From assembly GCF_000504245.1 (NCBI RefSeq), contig NZ_KI632509.1, forward strand, positions 1,053,723 through 1,117,722: DNA of 64,000 bases. Reading direction: 5' to 3'. The stretch's first letter is position 1; each line of letters begins with the position of its first letter. This stretch comes from Haloechinothrix halophila YIM 93223 (GTDB lineage: Bacteria; Actinomycetota; Actinomycetes; Mycobacteriales; Pseudonocardiaceae). A program made the translations under genes and the position numbers. This document shows, one piece after another, positions 56,646 through 64,000 of the stretch. Under the pieces are notes generated by a model. The model was not told where the DNA came from and did not search any database. It was given only the letters and a program-made list of their open reading frames with translations.

Positions 56646-57800
56646 GTGACGGTGCGAGGCAGGCCGTTGAGCGCGGTCCTGCTCGTCACGGTGGTCGCGC
56701 TGACGGCTGCGTGCTCGCCGGAGGCGACGAGTGGTGTGCCGACGGCGCCGACGTCGACGGCCCGCGATGCCGCAGCACTGCAGGAACGGGAGCGGCCGCG
56801 TTCGTTCACCGTCGTGGCGACGGGCGACATCCTGATCCACTCCGCGCTGACCGCGCAGGCCGACCGCGATGAGGGCGCGGCAGGCGACGGCCGCAGGGAC
56901 TTCCGCGATCTGTTCGCCGGGATCCGGCCGGTGATCCACGGTGCCGATCTGGCGCTCTGCCACCTTGAGGTGCCGCTCGCCGCGCCAGGAGGGCCGTTCA
57001 GCGGCTATCCGGCGTTCAACGCGCCACCCGAACTGGCCGGCGCTCTGGTCGATACCGGCTACGACGCCTGTTCGACCGCGTCCAACCACACGCTCGATCG
57101 GGGCGAAGAGGGTGTGCGGCGCACCCTGCGGGCGATGGACGCCGCCGGGCTGCGGCACACCGGCTCGGCACGCACCGCGCGAGAGGCGGCCAAGCCACTG
57201 ATCATGGACGTCGGTGGCGTCAAGGTCGGTCAGGTGTCGTACAGCTACGGCTTCAACGGCATCCCCATCCCGGAGGGAAGGCCCTGGATGGCGAATCAAC
57301 TCTCCGCCGAGCGAGTGATCGCGGAGGCGAAGAAGGCCCGCGCCGCGGGCGCTGACGTCGTCATCGCGAGCCTGCACTGGGGTGACGAGTACCAGCACCA
57401 GCCGACCGCGGAGCAGACCTCGCTCGCGTCCCGGCTGCTTGGCACGAAGGCGATCGATCTGATCGTGGGGCATCACGCGCACGTCGTGCAGCCGATGGAA
57501 CGCATCAACGGCAAGTGGGTCGCCTACGGGCTCGGCAACAGTGTGGCCAGGCACGACGAGCCGCGCGGGGTTAGCGAGGAAGGCATCGCGGCTCGTTTCC
57601 GCTTCACCCACACCGGTCAGCGGTGGCGGGTCGACAAGGCTGAGTACGTCCCGACCCTTGTCGACCTCGGGCCGCCGATCCGGCTGCGGAACCTGACCGC
57701 GCAGGACGCCGCCCCCGCGCGGGAGTCACTGCGGCGTACCGACCGCATCGTGCTCAGCAGGGGCGGCGGCAAGCACGGTCTCAGCAGGCCGGGCCGCTGA
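56646..57800 (+). CDS. CapA family lipoprotein (poly-gamma-glutamate capsule synthesis-like)
   Basis: The 384-residue protein begins with a lipoprotein signal (VLLVTVVALTAACSPE; lipobox TAAC). The PGA_cap metallophosphoesterase-like fold shows VATGDILIHSAL, CHLEVPLA, STASNHTLDRGEEG, VIASLHWGDEYQHQP and VGHHAHVVQPMERINGKWVAYGLGNS. Such proteins are found in capsule and antibiotic-peptide loci; the activity is uncertain. It starts (GTG 56646) one base after the Fic-like gene and is probably cotranscribed with it. Confidence 0.87.
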   Translation: MTVRGRPLSAVLLVTVVALTAACSPEATSGVPTAPTSTARDAAALQERERPRSFTVVATGDILIHSALTAQADRDEGAAGDGRRDFRDLFAGIRPVIHGADLALCHLEVPLAAPGGPFSGYPAFNAPPELAGALVDTGYDACSTASNHTLDRGEEGVRRTLRAMDAAGLRHTGSARTAREAAKPLIMDVGGVKVGQVSYSYGFNGIPIPEGRPWMANQLSAERVIAEAKKARAAGADVVIASLHWGDEYQHQPTAEQTSLASRLLGTKAIDLIVGHHAHVVQPMERINGKWVAYGLGNSVARHDEPRGVSEEGIAARFRFTHTGQRWRVDKAEYVPTLVDLGPPIRLRNLTAQDAAPARESLRRTDRIVLSRGGGKHGLSRPGR

Positions 57801-57806
57801 GGCCGC

Positions 57807-58796
57807 TCAGGACGGCTCGTGCGGCTTGCGCCTGCCGTCCGGCCGGACGCCGAGCCGGTGCGACATCGTCGCGTCGTGTTCCGGGTCGACGGCCAGTCGC
57901 GCGGTCGGCCCCAACCGCTGCGCGACACCGACGAACAAGCAGTCCGTCACGGTCAGCGCGGTGATGCGACTCGCGGTCCAGCCAGCGCGGAACGTCGTCT
58001 CGTGCGCTGCCGTGGTCAGCGTGTAGTCCGCTGTGGTTGCGATGGGTGAGCGTGGGAAGTTGGTGATCGCGATGGTGATCGCGCCGCGCTGCTTCGCGGT
58101 GCGCAGCGCCTCAATTGTGTCCGATGTGGACCCGCTGTAGGAGATGCCGATCGCGACATCGCGTTCGCGCAACACCGATGCGGAGTTGAGCATCACGTGG
58201 GTGTCCGACCACGCGAAGCTGACCTTGGAGATGCGGTGCAGCTTCTGCTGCAGGTCGGAGGCCACGAACGCGCTCGCGCCGACGCCGTAGATGTCGATCC
58301 GTGGCGCGACCGCCACCGCGGTCACGGCGTCGGCGAGCACGTCGATGTCCAACTGCGACGCGGTGTCCTCGACGGCTCTGGCCTCGGCGAAGCTGATCTT
58401 GCTGACGATCGCGTCGAGATCGTCGTCAACCGCGATCTCGCTGCCGAGCACCTTGCTGCCACGCGCCTGGCTTCGTGCGGTGTCGGCGGCGAGCGCGATT
58501 CGCAGCTGCGGGTACCCGCCGACGCCGACCGCTTTGCAGAACCGCGTCACCGTGGTCTCGCTGGTGTTCGCGGCGAGGGCGACCTCGGTGATGCTGCGGC
58601 TCGCGACGGCGGACGGGTCGTCGAGCACGACTTTGGCGACGCGCTGCTCCGCGCGCGCGAGGCCGGGTAGCAGGGAGCGAATGCGTACCAGGGGTCCAGG
58701 ACCGTCGTCCGCCGCGAATTCGATGACCGGCGTGACACCGTCAGGCTCACTGTCATCAGCGGCGGCAACGTCACCCACAGAGGTTGGAATCGACAA
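57807..58796 (-). CDS. RpiR/MurR family regulator with SIS domain
   Basis: The 329-residue protein has an N-terminal HTH_6 domain (LARAEQRVAKVVLDDPSAVASRSITEVALAANTSETTVTRFCKAVG, in parts) and a C-terminal SIS domain that binds phosphosugars (IDIYGVGASAFVASDLQQKL, IGISYSGSTSDTIEAL). MurR-type members respond to N-acetylmuramate 6-phosphate or related sugars. The annotated TTG start at 58796 is weak; GTG 58778 is an alternative. The CapA neighbour is convergent. GTTAAC palindromes upstream (58947-58967) may be its operator. Confidence 0.85.
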   Translation of the reverse strand: MSIPTSVGDVAAADDSEPDGVTPVIEFAADDGPGPLVRIRSLLPGLARAEQRVAKVVLDDPSAVASRSITEVALAANTSETTVTRFCKAVGVGGYPQLRIALAADTARSQARGSKVLGSEIAVDDDLDAIVSKISFAEARAVEDTASQLDIDVLADAVTAVAVAPRIDIYGVGASAFVASDLQQKLHRISKVSFAWSDTHVMLNSASVLRERDVAIGISYSGSTSDTIEALRTAKQRGAITIAITNFPRSPIATTADYTLTTAAHETTFRAGWTASRITALTVTDCLFVGVAQRLGPTARLAVDPEHDATMSHRLGVRPDGRRKPHEPS

Positions 58797-59046
58797 CTAC
58801 GCCCACGCCCTTCCGTCACATCACGATCCACGGGTTGGTTGCCCTGGTAAGGCACACGCTCAGGAGAACGGGCGATAGACACGAACATGCCGATCTGCCC
58901 ATACCGTGAATGCTGGTCTGTGAAGGACGTCGCTTGCAAGCTCAAAGCCGTTAACGGACGTGGTTAACAAGTTGACAACAGAACGCGACGTCTTTTCATG
59001 TTGGTGTGACGGCGGATTCGCCGCGGAGAAGAGGTACCCATGCACT
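58797..59046. other. murR-like upstream region
   Basis: CCGTTAACGG (58949-58958, a perfect palindrome) and GGTTAAC (58962-58968) form a paired motif. A TTGACA at 58972-58977 lacks a good -10 box at the right distance on the plus strand. No coding frame stands out. Confidence 0.4.
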
Positions 59047-59405
59047 GGCGGCGGCCCGTCGACATGACTGTCGGCGGGCCGCCGCCTGCTCGCGCGGGCA
59101 ATCGGGTTACCAAGCGTGCAACTCGTGTCGTACCTTGTGGACTAGGCGTCCGGCGTCCCGGTACGCAATCCCGTTGACGACAAGCCTCCCGCGGCGTGCT
59201 GCGCGTGGGTGCCCGGTGTCCGCGCACGGAGACCTGGCGGGGTGGACCAGCCTTATCTCCGACTGCTCCCTGGCCGATCAGGTGTCCGCACCTCTCTTTC
59301 TACCCAGTGACAGCGGCCACTTCAAGGCCGCGAACGGGTGCACCGGTCAAGAGGTCGTTCGGTAGTGACTTCAGCGCGTTCGCGGACTAGGATTCCTGTT
59401 CTGCG
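59047..59405 (-). ncRNA. Candidate Ms1-like small RNA (6S-like, RNA polymerase core-binding)
   Basis: In Mycobacterium the abundant small RNA Ms1 (MTS2823) lies between the HAD gene Rv3661 and Rv3662c, on the Rv3661 strand. The same position here, between the HAD-IB gene (59471-60310) and the Fic-like side, is a 674-bp gene-free stretch with a strong minus-strand promoter (59412-59441). A start near 59405 and a 12-bp perfect GC hairpin (59047-59058 / 59075-59086) would bound an RNA of about 350 nt. Inside are hairpins such as GCGGCC/GGCCGC (59309-59327 region). Ms1 is about 300 nt in mycobacteria. No sequence similarity to Ms1 was tested. Confidence 0.5.
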
Positions 59406-59411
59406 CGTGGC

Positions 59412-59441
59412 AAAATAGCTGCTCAGCGCACCGTTGGTCAC
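59412..59441 (-). promoter_or_regulatory. Sigma-A-type promoter reading toward 59047
   Basis: On the minus strand GTGACC (59441 to 59436) and TATTTT (59417 to 59412) are separated by 18 bp, giving a good -35/-10 pair with start near 59405. The -10 is unusually AT-rich for this genome. It lies 54 bp downstream of the HAD-IB stop. Confidence 0.6.
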
Positions 59442-59470
59442 TTTTTCACCAGCAGTCGTCCTAACCGGCG

Positions 59471-60310
59471 TTAAGGGTCCTGGTGACGTCGGTTCTTCAC
59501 CCCGTACCAGGTCACTCCTGCCACAGCGAGCGCTCCGACGCCGACGCCGAGCGCGACCGCGGTCGCCGTCGGATGCGGGATCTTGGTGCGCAGCGACACC
59601 GGCCGGGAGAAGGTCAGCACAGGCCAGGCCCGCTCCTGCGCGAGCTTGCGCAGCTGCTTGTCCGGGTTCACAGCGCACGGCCTGCCGACGGCCTCAAGTA
59701 GTGGCAGATCCGTGCTGGAATCCGAGTAGGCGGCACACCGATCGAGGTCGTAGCCGCGTTCCGTCGCGAGTTGCCGCGCCGCCCGTGCCTTCTCTTCCCC
59801 GAAGCAGTAGAACTCCACCTCACCGGAGTATCGGCCGTCGATGACCTCCATCCGCGTCGAGACGCTGAAGTCCGCGCCCAGCATCTCCGCGACCGGTGAG
59901 ACCACCTCTTCGCCGGTTGCCGATAACACGATCACGTCGTCGCCCTCCGCCTTATGCGCCGCGATCAACTCGGCGGCCTCGGCGTAGATGAGTGGGTCGA
60001 CGACGTCGTGCAGAGTCTCGTTGACGATGGCGCTGATCTGCGCGACGTCCCAGCCGACGCAGAGTGCGGAGACCTGCGAGCGGAGCCGTTCCGTGTGCTG
60101 CTGGTCCGCGCCTGCGATGGAGAACATCAGCTGCGCGTAGGCGCTCTTGAGTGCGGCTTTTCGGTTGATGAGGCCCTGCTTGAGCAGTGGCTTGCTGAAG
60201 GCGAGCGCGCTGGAGGACGCGATGATCGTCTTGTCGAGATCGAAGAATGCGGCGACACCGGACCTGTTGCCGGTGTCCTCCTGCTGCTCACCTGCGGGCG
60301 CGTCGAACAT
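59471..60310 (-). CDS. HAD-IB family hydrolase with C-terminal TM segment
   Basis: The 279-residue phosphatase has the nucleophile motif AFFDLDKTIIASSSALAF (Asp24 and Asp26), VIVLSATGEEVVSPVAEML with motif II, and YSDSSTDLPLLEAVG with motif IV. FYCFGEEKARAARQLATERG is typical of SerB/RSc family IB. A C-terminal helix (ATAVALGVGVGALAVAGVTWYGV) could anchor it. It is the Rv3661 position, next to ssd. ATG at 60310; the longer extension upstream is unlikely. Confidence 0.9.
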   Translation of the reverse strand: MFDAPAGEQQEDTGNRSGVAAFFDLDKTIIASSSALAFSKPLLKQGLINRKAALKSAYAQLMFSIAGADQQHTERLRSQVSALCVGWDVAQISAIVNETLHDVVDPLIYAEAAELIAAHKAEGDDVIVLSATGEEVVSPVAEMLGADFSVSTRMEVIDGRYSGEVEFYCFGEEKARAARQLATERGYDLDRCAAYSDSSTDLPLLEAVGRPCAVNPDKQLRKLAQERAWPVLTFSRPVSLRTKIPHPTATAVALGVGVGALAVAGVTWYGVKNRRHQDP

Positions 60311-60411
60311 GGCGCAAGCATAGAAGTTCGGCGGGCACCGTGGAGGACGTCTTACTGGCGTCTCATGCCACAAGCGTTCTTCACAGCACGTTCATTCGCC
60401 GCCCACTCTGG

Positions 60412-60440
60412 TTATCCACAGGTCAGCCCCGTTATCCACA
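60412..60440 (+). promoter_or_regulatory. Two perfect DnaA boxes upstream of ssd
   Basis: TTATCCACA occurs at 60412-60420 and 60432-60440, same orientation, exactly 20 bp apart (about two helical turns). This is the canonical DnaA-binding 9-mer. They lie in the 282-bp gap between the divergent HAD-IB and ssd genes, 153 bp before ssd. Two perfect 9-mers by chance in 282 bp is very unlikely. Confidence 0.65.
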
Positions 60441-60592
60441 ACTGAGGGAATCGGACATTTTGCCGCTCGGGGGGCCGCAGGTGAGAGTGAAAGCACAGCC
60501 GCGCCGCGTCGCACGTCGGCATTAGGCCCAGGTTCGCGATTCAGCTCAGATCAGCTCACTCCACGGACAGCCTCAACAGAACTGGGGGAAGT

Positions 60593-61672
60593 ATGTCCAA
60601 TTCCAGGCCACTCGTCGCCGTCAGCGCGGAAAGCGTGCTCGATGAGATCGTGCGCATCGCCGCCGCAGCGGGGTGCGAACTCGACTGCGTGCCCGACCTC
60701 ATCGCCGCGCGGACGAGATGGACACGCGCGCCGCTCGTGCTCGTTGACGCCGCAATGCTCAGCGACGATGACGCGGGCCAACTACCGAAGCGTGGCGGTG
60801 TCGTGCTGGTTACCGATCAGCCCCTCGACGTCGTGAGCTGGGAGGCGGCGTACGCCGCTGGCGTCGAGCGCGTACTGAGCCTGCCTGACGCAGAGTCCGA
60901 GCTCGTCGATCTGCTTGCCGACGTCGCGGAGGAACCCGCTGCGGGCAAGGGCACGGTGCTCGGCGTGATCGGCGGCAGGGGTGGCGCTGGTGCGTCGGTG
61001 TTCGCGGCGAGCGTGGCCATCGCCCATGCGGATGAAGGGGGCGACGCCTTGCTTGTCGACTTCGACGCGCTGTCGGGCGGTATCGACCTGGTGCTGGGAG
61101 CCGAACAGGCCGCTGGGCTGCGCTGGCCGGACGTCACGGTGCGTTCCGGACGGGTCTCGATGTCGGCGCTGCGTGACGCCCTGCCCGATGTGGCTGGCGG
61201 TGATGGCAGGCTGGTTGTGCTGTCGTGCGGCAGATCAGGCGATGGTCCAGCCCCGGAAGCCGCTGCCGCGGTGATCGAGGCGGGTGTGCGATCCGGCTAC
61301 ACGGTGGTCTGCGACCTGCCACGGGAGCTGGGCCCCGCCGGATGGCAGGTCGTCGACCTCGCCGACCTGATCGCGGTCATCGTGCCGGCCGAAGTGCGTG
61401 CATCGGCATCGGCGTACCGGCTTGTCGAACGGCTCCGGCATCGCGCGCGTCGCGTCGGCCTGGTCGTCCGGGGTCCCTCGCCCGACGCGCTGCCCGCTGA
61501 TGCCGTCGCGGATGTGATCGGCGGCGAGCTACTCACTGTCATGCGCGCCGAACCACGTTTGGCAAGCGCGCTGGAGCGCGGCGAGTTCCGGCTCCGGCGC
61601 GGGGGCCCGCTGGCAGGCGGTGCCACCGACGTGCTCGCCGCGCTGCACGACGACGCGAAGGTGGCCGCCTGA
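60593..61672 (+). CDS. ssd: Septum site-determining protein Ssd (CpaE-like)
   Basis: The 359-residue MinD/CpaE-like protein has an N-terminal receiver-like region (LVAVSAESVLDEIVRIAAAAG) and a P-loop domain: GVIGGRGGAGASVFAASVA. The usual MinD lysines are replaced (RGGAGAS for KGGxGKT), as in Ssd, so ATP hydrolysis is doubtful. LLVDFDALSGGIDLVLG and DLPRELGPAGWQVVDLADLI follow. Mycobacterial Ssd (Rv3660c) affects septation and precedes the tad genes, as here. ATG at 60593 after GGGGGAAGT. Its TGA shares its last base with the tadA ATG. Confidence 0.93.
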   Translation: MSNSRPLVAVSAESVLDEIVRIAAAAGCELDCVPDLIAARTRWTRAPLVLVDAAMLSDDDAGQLPKRGGVVLVTDQPLDVVSWEAAYAAGVERVLSLPDAESELVDLLADVAEEPAAGKGTVLGVIGGRGGAGASVFAASVAIAHADEGGDALLVDFDALSGGIDLVLGAEQAAGLRWPDVTVRSGRVSMSALRDALPDVAGGDGRLVVLSCGRSGDGPAPEAAAAVIEAGVRSGYTVVCDLPRELGPAGWQVVDLADLIAVIVPAEVRASASAYRLVERLRHRARRVGLVVRGPSPDALPADAVADVIGGELLTVMRAEPRLASALERGEFRLRRGGPLAGGATDVLAALHDDAKVAA

Positions 61673-62832
61673 TGCATGCCAACCTGGTCGACCGCGTGCG
61701 CAGACGACTCGCCGATGACGGTGCCGACGTCAGCTCGGCGACGGTGGCGGCGGCCGTACGCGCCGAGTTCGGCGTCGCGGGACATGAGGACGTGTTGTCA
61801 GCGTTGCGTCAGCTCCGGCATGAGCTAGTCGGTCTCGGTCCGCTGGCGGACCTCGTCAGCGATGACGACGTCACCGACGTGCTGGTGACCGCACCGGACC
61901 AGGTCTGGACCGATGGCGCCGGTGGCTTGCGGCGCAGCTGGGTCACCTTCCCCGATGAGGCGTCCGTGCGGCGTCTCGCCCAACGACTCGCACATGCCGC
62001 GGGCAGGCGGCTCGACGACGCGCAACCTTTCGTCGACGGGTGGCTGCCAGCGGCAGCGGCCGTTGCGCGGGTCCGGTTGCATGCGGTGCTGCCACCGATC
62101 GCGGCGGAGGGGACATGTCTTTCGTTGCGGGTCCTGCGACCAGCGGCGCACAACCTCGCCGCGCTCACCGAACTCGGCACTGTGAACGCGGCGGGCGCGG
62201 CGCTGCTGCGAGCGATCATGGCGGCGCGCCTGACGCTGCTTGTCTCCGGTGGCACCGGCGCCGGTAAGAGCACGCTGCTTGGCGCGCTGCTCGGGGCGGT
62301 CGCACCGGCTGAGCGCATCGTGAGTGTTGAAGACGCTGGTGAGCTTGAGCCAGACCATCCCCAGTTCGTCCGGCTCGTCGCCCGGCCGCCGAATGTCGAA
62401 GGTGCAGGCGAGGTCACGTTGCGGGAACTGGTGCGGCAGGCGCTGCGGATGCGCCCTGACCGGCTCGTTCTCGGCGAAGTGCGGGGCGCTGAGGTCTGCG
62501 AGCTCCTTGCCGCGCTCAACACCGGCCATGAGGGCGGCGCGGGCACACTGCATGCCAACTGCCCAGCCGAGGTACCAGCCAGGCTCGAAGCGCTCGCCGC
62601 CCTCGGTGGGCTCTCGCGCGCCGGATTGCACAGCCAGGTCGCCGCGGCGGTGCGGGTCGTGCTGCACATGCGGCGGCACGGCGACCGCAGGGTGCTGGCT
62701 GAGATCGGGGTGCCGCACCGGTGCGGTGACGAGGTCGAAGTGCTGCCTGCCTGGCGCGACGGCGAATGGACCGAACACGGTGAGCTGCTGTCGCGCCTGC
62801 TCGCGCAGCGGGAGGTGGAGTTGCCGTGCTGA
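61672..62832 (+). CDS. tadA: TadA/CpaF-type secretion ATPase
   Basis: TadA powers assembly and retraction of Flp-type pili. The 386-residue protein has the Walker A LLVSGGTGAGKSTLLGALLGAV, Asp box SVEDAGELEPDHPQFV, Walker B RLVLGEVRGAEVCELLAALNTGH and His box EGGAGTLHANCPAEV, all intact. The N-terminal region (ELVGLGPLADLVSDDDVTDVLV) is the usual CpaF lead. It overlaps ssd by one base and tadB by seven, forming one operon. Confidence 0.95.
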   Translation: MHANLVDRVRRRLADDGADVSSATVAAAVRAEFGVAGHEDVLSALRQLRHELVGLGPLADLVSDDDVTDVLVTAPDQVWTDGAGGLRRSWVTFPDEASVRRLAQRLAHAAGRRLDDAQPFVDGWLPAAAAVARVRLHAVLPPIAAEGTCLSLRVLRPAAHNLAALTELGTVNAAGAALLRAIMAARLTLLVSGGTGAGKSTLLGALLGAVAPAERIVSVEDAGELEPDHPQFVRLVARPPNVEGAGEVTLRELVRQALRMRPDRLVLGEVRGAEVCELLAALNTGHEGGAGTLHANCPAEVPARLEALAALGGLSRAGLHSQVAAAVRVVLHMRRHGDRRVLAEIGVPHRCGDEVEVLPAWRDGEWTEHGELLSRLLAQREVELPC

Positions 62833-63665
62833 CGGCCGCGACGGTCACCGGCGCGCTGGGGCTGCTGTGCTGGCCCTCCCACCGGGCCACGCTACGGCTG
62901 CGCGCGCTGCTAGGGGAGGTCGACACGACGTCGTGGCGCAGCCAGTGCGGTCCACGTCCAGTACGTTCGCGCCCTGTTGCCGTGGTGTCGCTCGTCCTCG
63001 TCACGTTGCCCGGGGTGCTCACCTTCGGTGTGGTGCCCACTGGTGTGCTGCTTGCGCTCGCCGGGGCCGTGGCATGGCGCTGGCGCGAGCGCTCGCGCAC
63101 ACGGGCACGTGTCGTGGCGATGGCTGCTGTGGCCGATGCGGTAGGCGGAATCGTCGCTGAACTGCGTGCAGGTGTGCAGCCAGCTGCTGCCGTCGAGTCC
63201 GCCGCTGCCGACCTCGACGCCCATCACGCCAGGGCAGCAGCTGAGCTGCGGGCTCTCGGTGCCGCCGCGCGTCTTGGCTGTGAGGCCATCGCACCGATCC
63301 TTGCGCGAGCCGACACCGATCCTGTGTCGCTAGCCGTCGCACGGGTTGCTCGTGGCTGGGCACTAGCTCATCGCCACGGATTGCCGCTCGCCGATGTCCT
63401 CGACGCCGTGCGGCGGGATGTGGAGTCCAGTGCGCGATTCGCGGCGCGGCTGCGAGCCATGATGGCGGGGCCGCGAGCGAGCGCGGCCGTACTGGCCGTA
63501 CTGCCCGTGCTCGGCATCGCACTCGGTGAAGCCATGGGTGCGCATCCGGTGGCCGTGCTGACGACGTCCGCGGCCGGACAGTTGCTGCTCGTATGCGGTG
63601 CTGCCCTTGTGCTGGCTGGCACGGCGTGGTGTGGGCGGTTGACCCGACAGGAGGCGCTGTCGTGA
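62826..63665 (+). CDS. tadB: Type II/IV pilus membrane protein TadB
   Basis: The 279-residue inner-membrane platform protein has an N-terminal TM region (VSLVLVTLPGVLTFGVVPTGVLLALAGAVAW), a cytoplasmic T2SSF domain (IVAELRAGVQPAAAVESAAADL, HRHGLPLADVLDAVRRD) and two C-terminal TM helices (AVLAVLPVLGIALGEAMG, LLLVCGAALVLAGTAWC). GTG at 62826. With TadC it anchors TadA. Confidence 0.9.
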   Translation: MLTAATVTGALGLLCWPSHRATLRLRALLGEVDTTSWRSQCGPRPVRSRPVAVVSLVLVTLPGVLTFGVVPTGVLLALAGAVAWRWRERSRTRARVVAMAAVADAVGGIVAELRAGVQPAAAVESAAADLDAHHARAAAELRALGAAARLGCEAIAPILARADTDPVSLAVARVARGWALAHRHGLPLADVLDAVRRDVESSARFAARLRAMMAGPRASAAVLAVLPVLGIALGEAMGAHPVAVLTTSAAGQLLLVCGAALVLAGTAWCGRLTRQEALS

Positions 63666-64000
63666 TCGCGCTCGCCTTGGGTGCCGCGGCTGTTGCCGTC
63701 CTGATGTTTCCGGCTCCGCGCGCCTCGCTCCTGCGCGCCCACACTCTGTTGTCTGCGAGGCGAGCGCCAGCGGAGCCATCCGCCACTGGGGTCGTGCATC
63801 GGGCTGTGCGCCGTGTCCGCCGGTATCGGTGTGAGGACTCACGTGGCCTCGCCGCGCACTGGGATCTGCTGGCCGCCTGCCTGCGTGCCGGCATGCCGGT
63901 GGCCGACGCACTCGGTGCGCTGGCCGACACCATGCCGACATCGGCGGCAGCGGGGCTGCGCCGCGCCAGCGAACTCATCGCACTGGGAGCCGCGCCCGAT
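63662..64000 (+). CDS. tadC: Type II/IV pilus membrane protein TadC (3' end outside the window)
   Basis: The frame starts with GTG 63662, overlapping the tadB stop by GTGA, and is open at the window end. The first 113 residues include a TM segment (IALALGAAAVAVLMF), a basic linker and the start of the T2SSF domain (HWDLLAACLRAGMPVADALGAL). Pilin and pre-pilin genes (Rv3656c-Rv3654c equivalents) are expected downstream. Confidence 0.85.
   Translation, partial: MIALALGAAAVAVLMFPAPRASLLRAHTLLSARRAPAEPSATGVVHRAVRRVRRYRCEDSRGLAAHWDLLAACLRAGMPVADALGALADTMPTSAAAGLRRASELIALGAAPD

Noticed and set aside
58966-59005. Plus-strand promoter from TTGACA at 58972
   Set aside because: No good -10 box lies 16-18 bp downstream; the AT-rich -10 (TATTTT) found in the gap is on the opposite strand with its own -35.
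59006-59365. 119-codon plus-strand frame and a 45-codon frame from 59040 (after GAGAAGAGG) in the murR-HAD gap
   Set aside because: Both have basic, Cys/Arg-rich composition without homology, and they overlap the candidate small RNA on the other strand. A short peptide cannot be fully excluded.
60412-60440. Chromosomal replication origin
   Set aside because: Only two DnaA boxes, no dnaA/dnaN neighbours and no AT-rich unwinding region were seen.

Overview
The window is a high-GC actinobacterial chromosome segment with dense genes, GTG/TTG starts, many 4-bp stop/start overlaps, and WhiB, F420-type (Ddn) and MarP families. Its conserved blocks follow the order of the Mycobacterium tuberculosis dnaZX to tad region (Rv3721c to Rv3657c): dnaX, ybaB, recR, leuA, ask, asd, then ponA2, whiB4, the two ArsA-like ATPases (Rv3679/Rv3680), RidA, metallo-beta-lactamase, crp, nth, TlpA, CoA-NUDIX, marP, ephE-like, holin-X, acs, Fic-like, HAD-IB, ssd, tadABC. 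Compared with mycobacteria it carries extra hydrolases, transporters and regulators. A member of the Pseudonocardiaceae (Saccharomonospora/Amycolatopsis type) is the best guess, by inference only. No prophage, insertion sequence or CRISPR array was seen.

Layout. 1-2012: the dnaX 3' end, ybaB and recR (clamp loader and recombination repair). 2197-8367: a peptide/nickel-type ABC importer in which one permease is fused to its ATPase. 8473-13879: a TetR/secreted-lipase pair, a DUF4328 membrane protein, a decayed oxidoreductase bracketed by hairpin repeats, and a divergent EamA/LysR pair. 13886-20763: leuA with a candidate LEU pseudoknot leader, a PIG-V-like mannosyltransferase with a nitroreductase, and ask-asd. 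21107-34803: an accessory block holding rtcB, a polyamine-linked membrane cluster (DUF4178, DUF4247, lipoprotein, DUF350, membrane-anchored spermidine synthase, convergent AdoMet decarboxylase), a Ddn/TetR divergon and several hydrolases. 34853-47144: tRNA-Pro, metallophosphoesterase, ponA2, whiB4, ArsA pair, a DUF4177-RidA-NUDIX-MBL operon, an MFS pump and crp. 47292-53584: nth-tlpA-nudix, marP, ephE-like, holin-X and nhaA (redox, periplasmic proteolysis and pH functions). 53727-64000: acs, Fic-like, capA, murR-like, a stretch with the genomic position and promoter expected for the small RNA Ms1, HAD-IB phosphatase, two perfect DnaA boxes, and ssd-tadA-tadB-tadC (Tad/Flp pilus machinery, cut by the window end).

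The most noteworthy items are the polyamine-membrane cluster at 22491-26847, the candidate Ms1 small RNA near 59047-59405, the paired DnaA boxes upstream of ssd, the pseudoknot leader of leuA, and three families of intergenic hairpin or 21-nt repeats. All homology statements come from reading motifs and recalling families; no database search was run.
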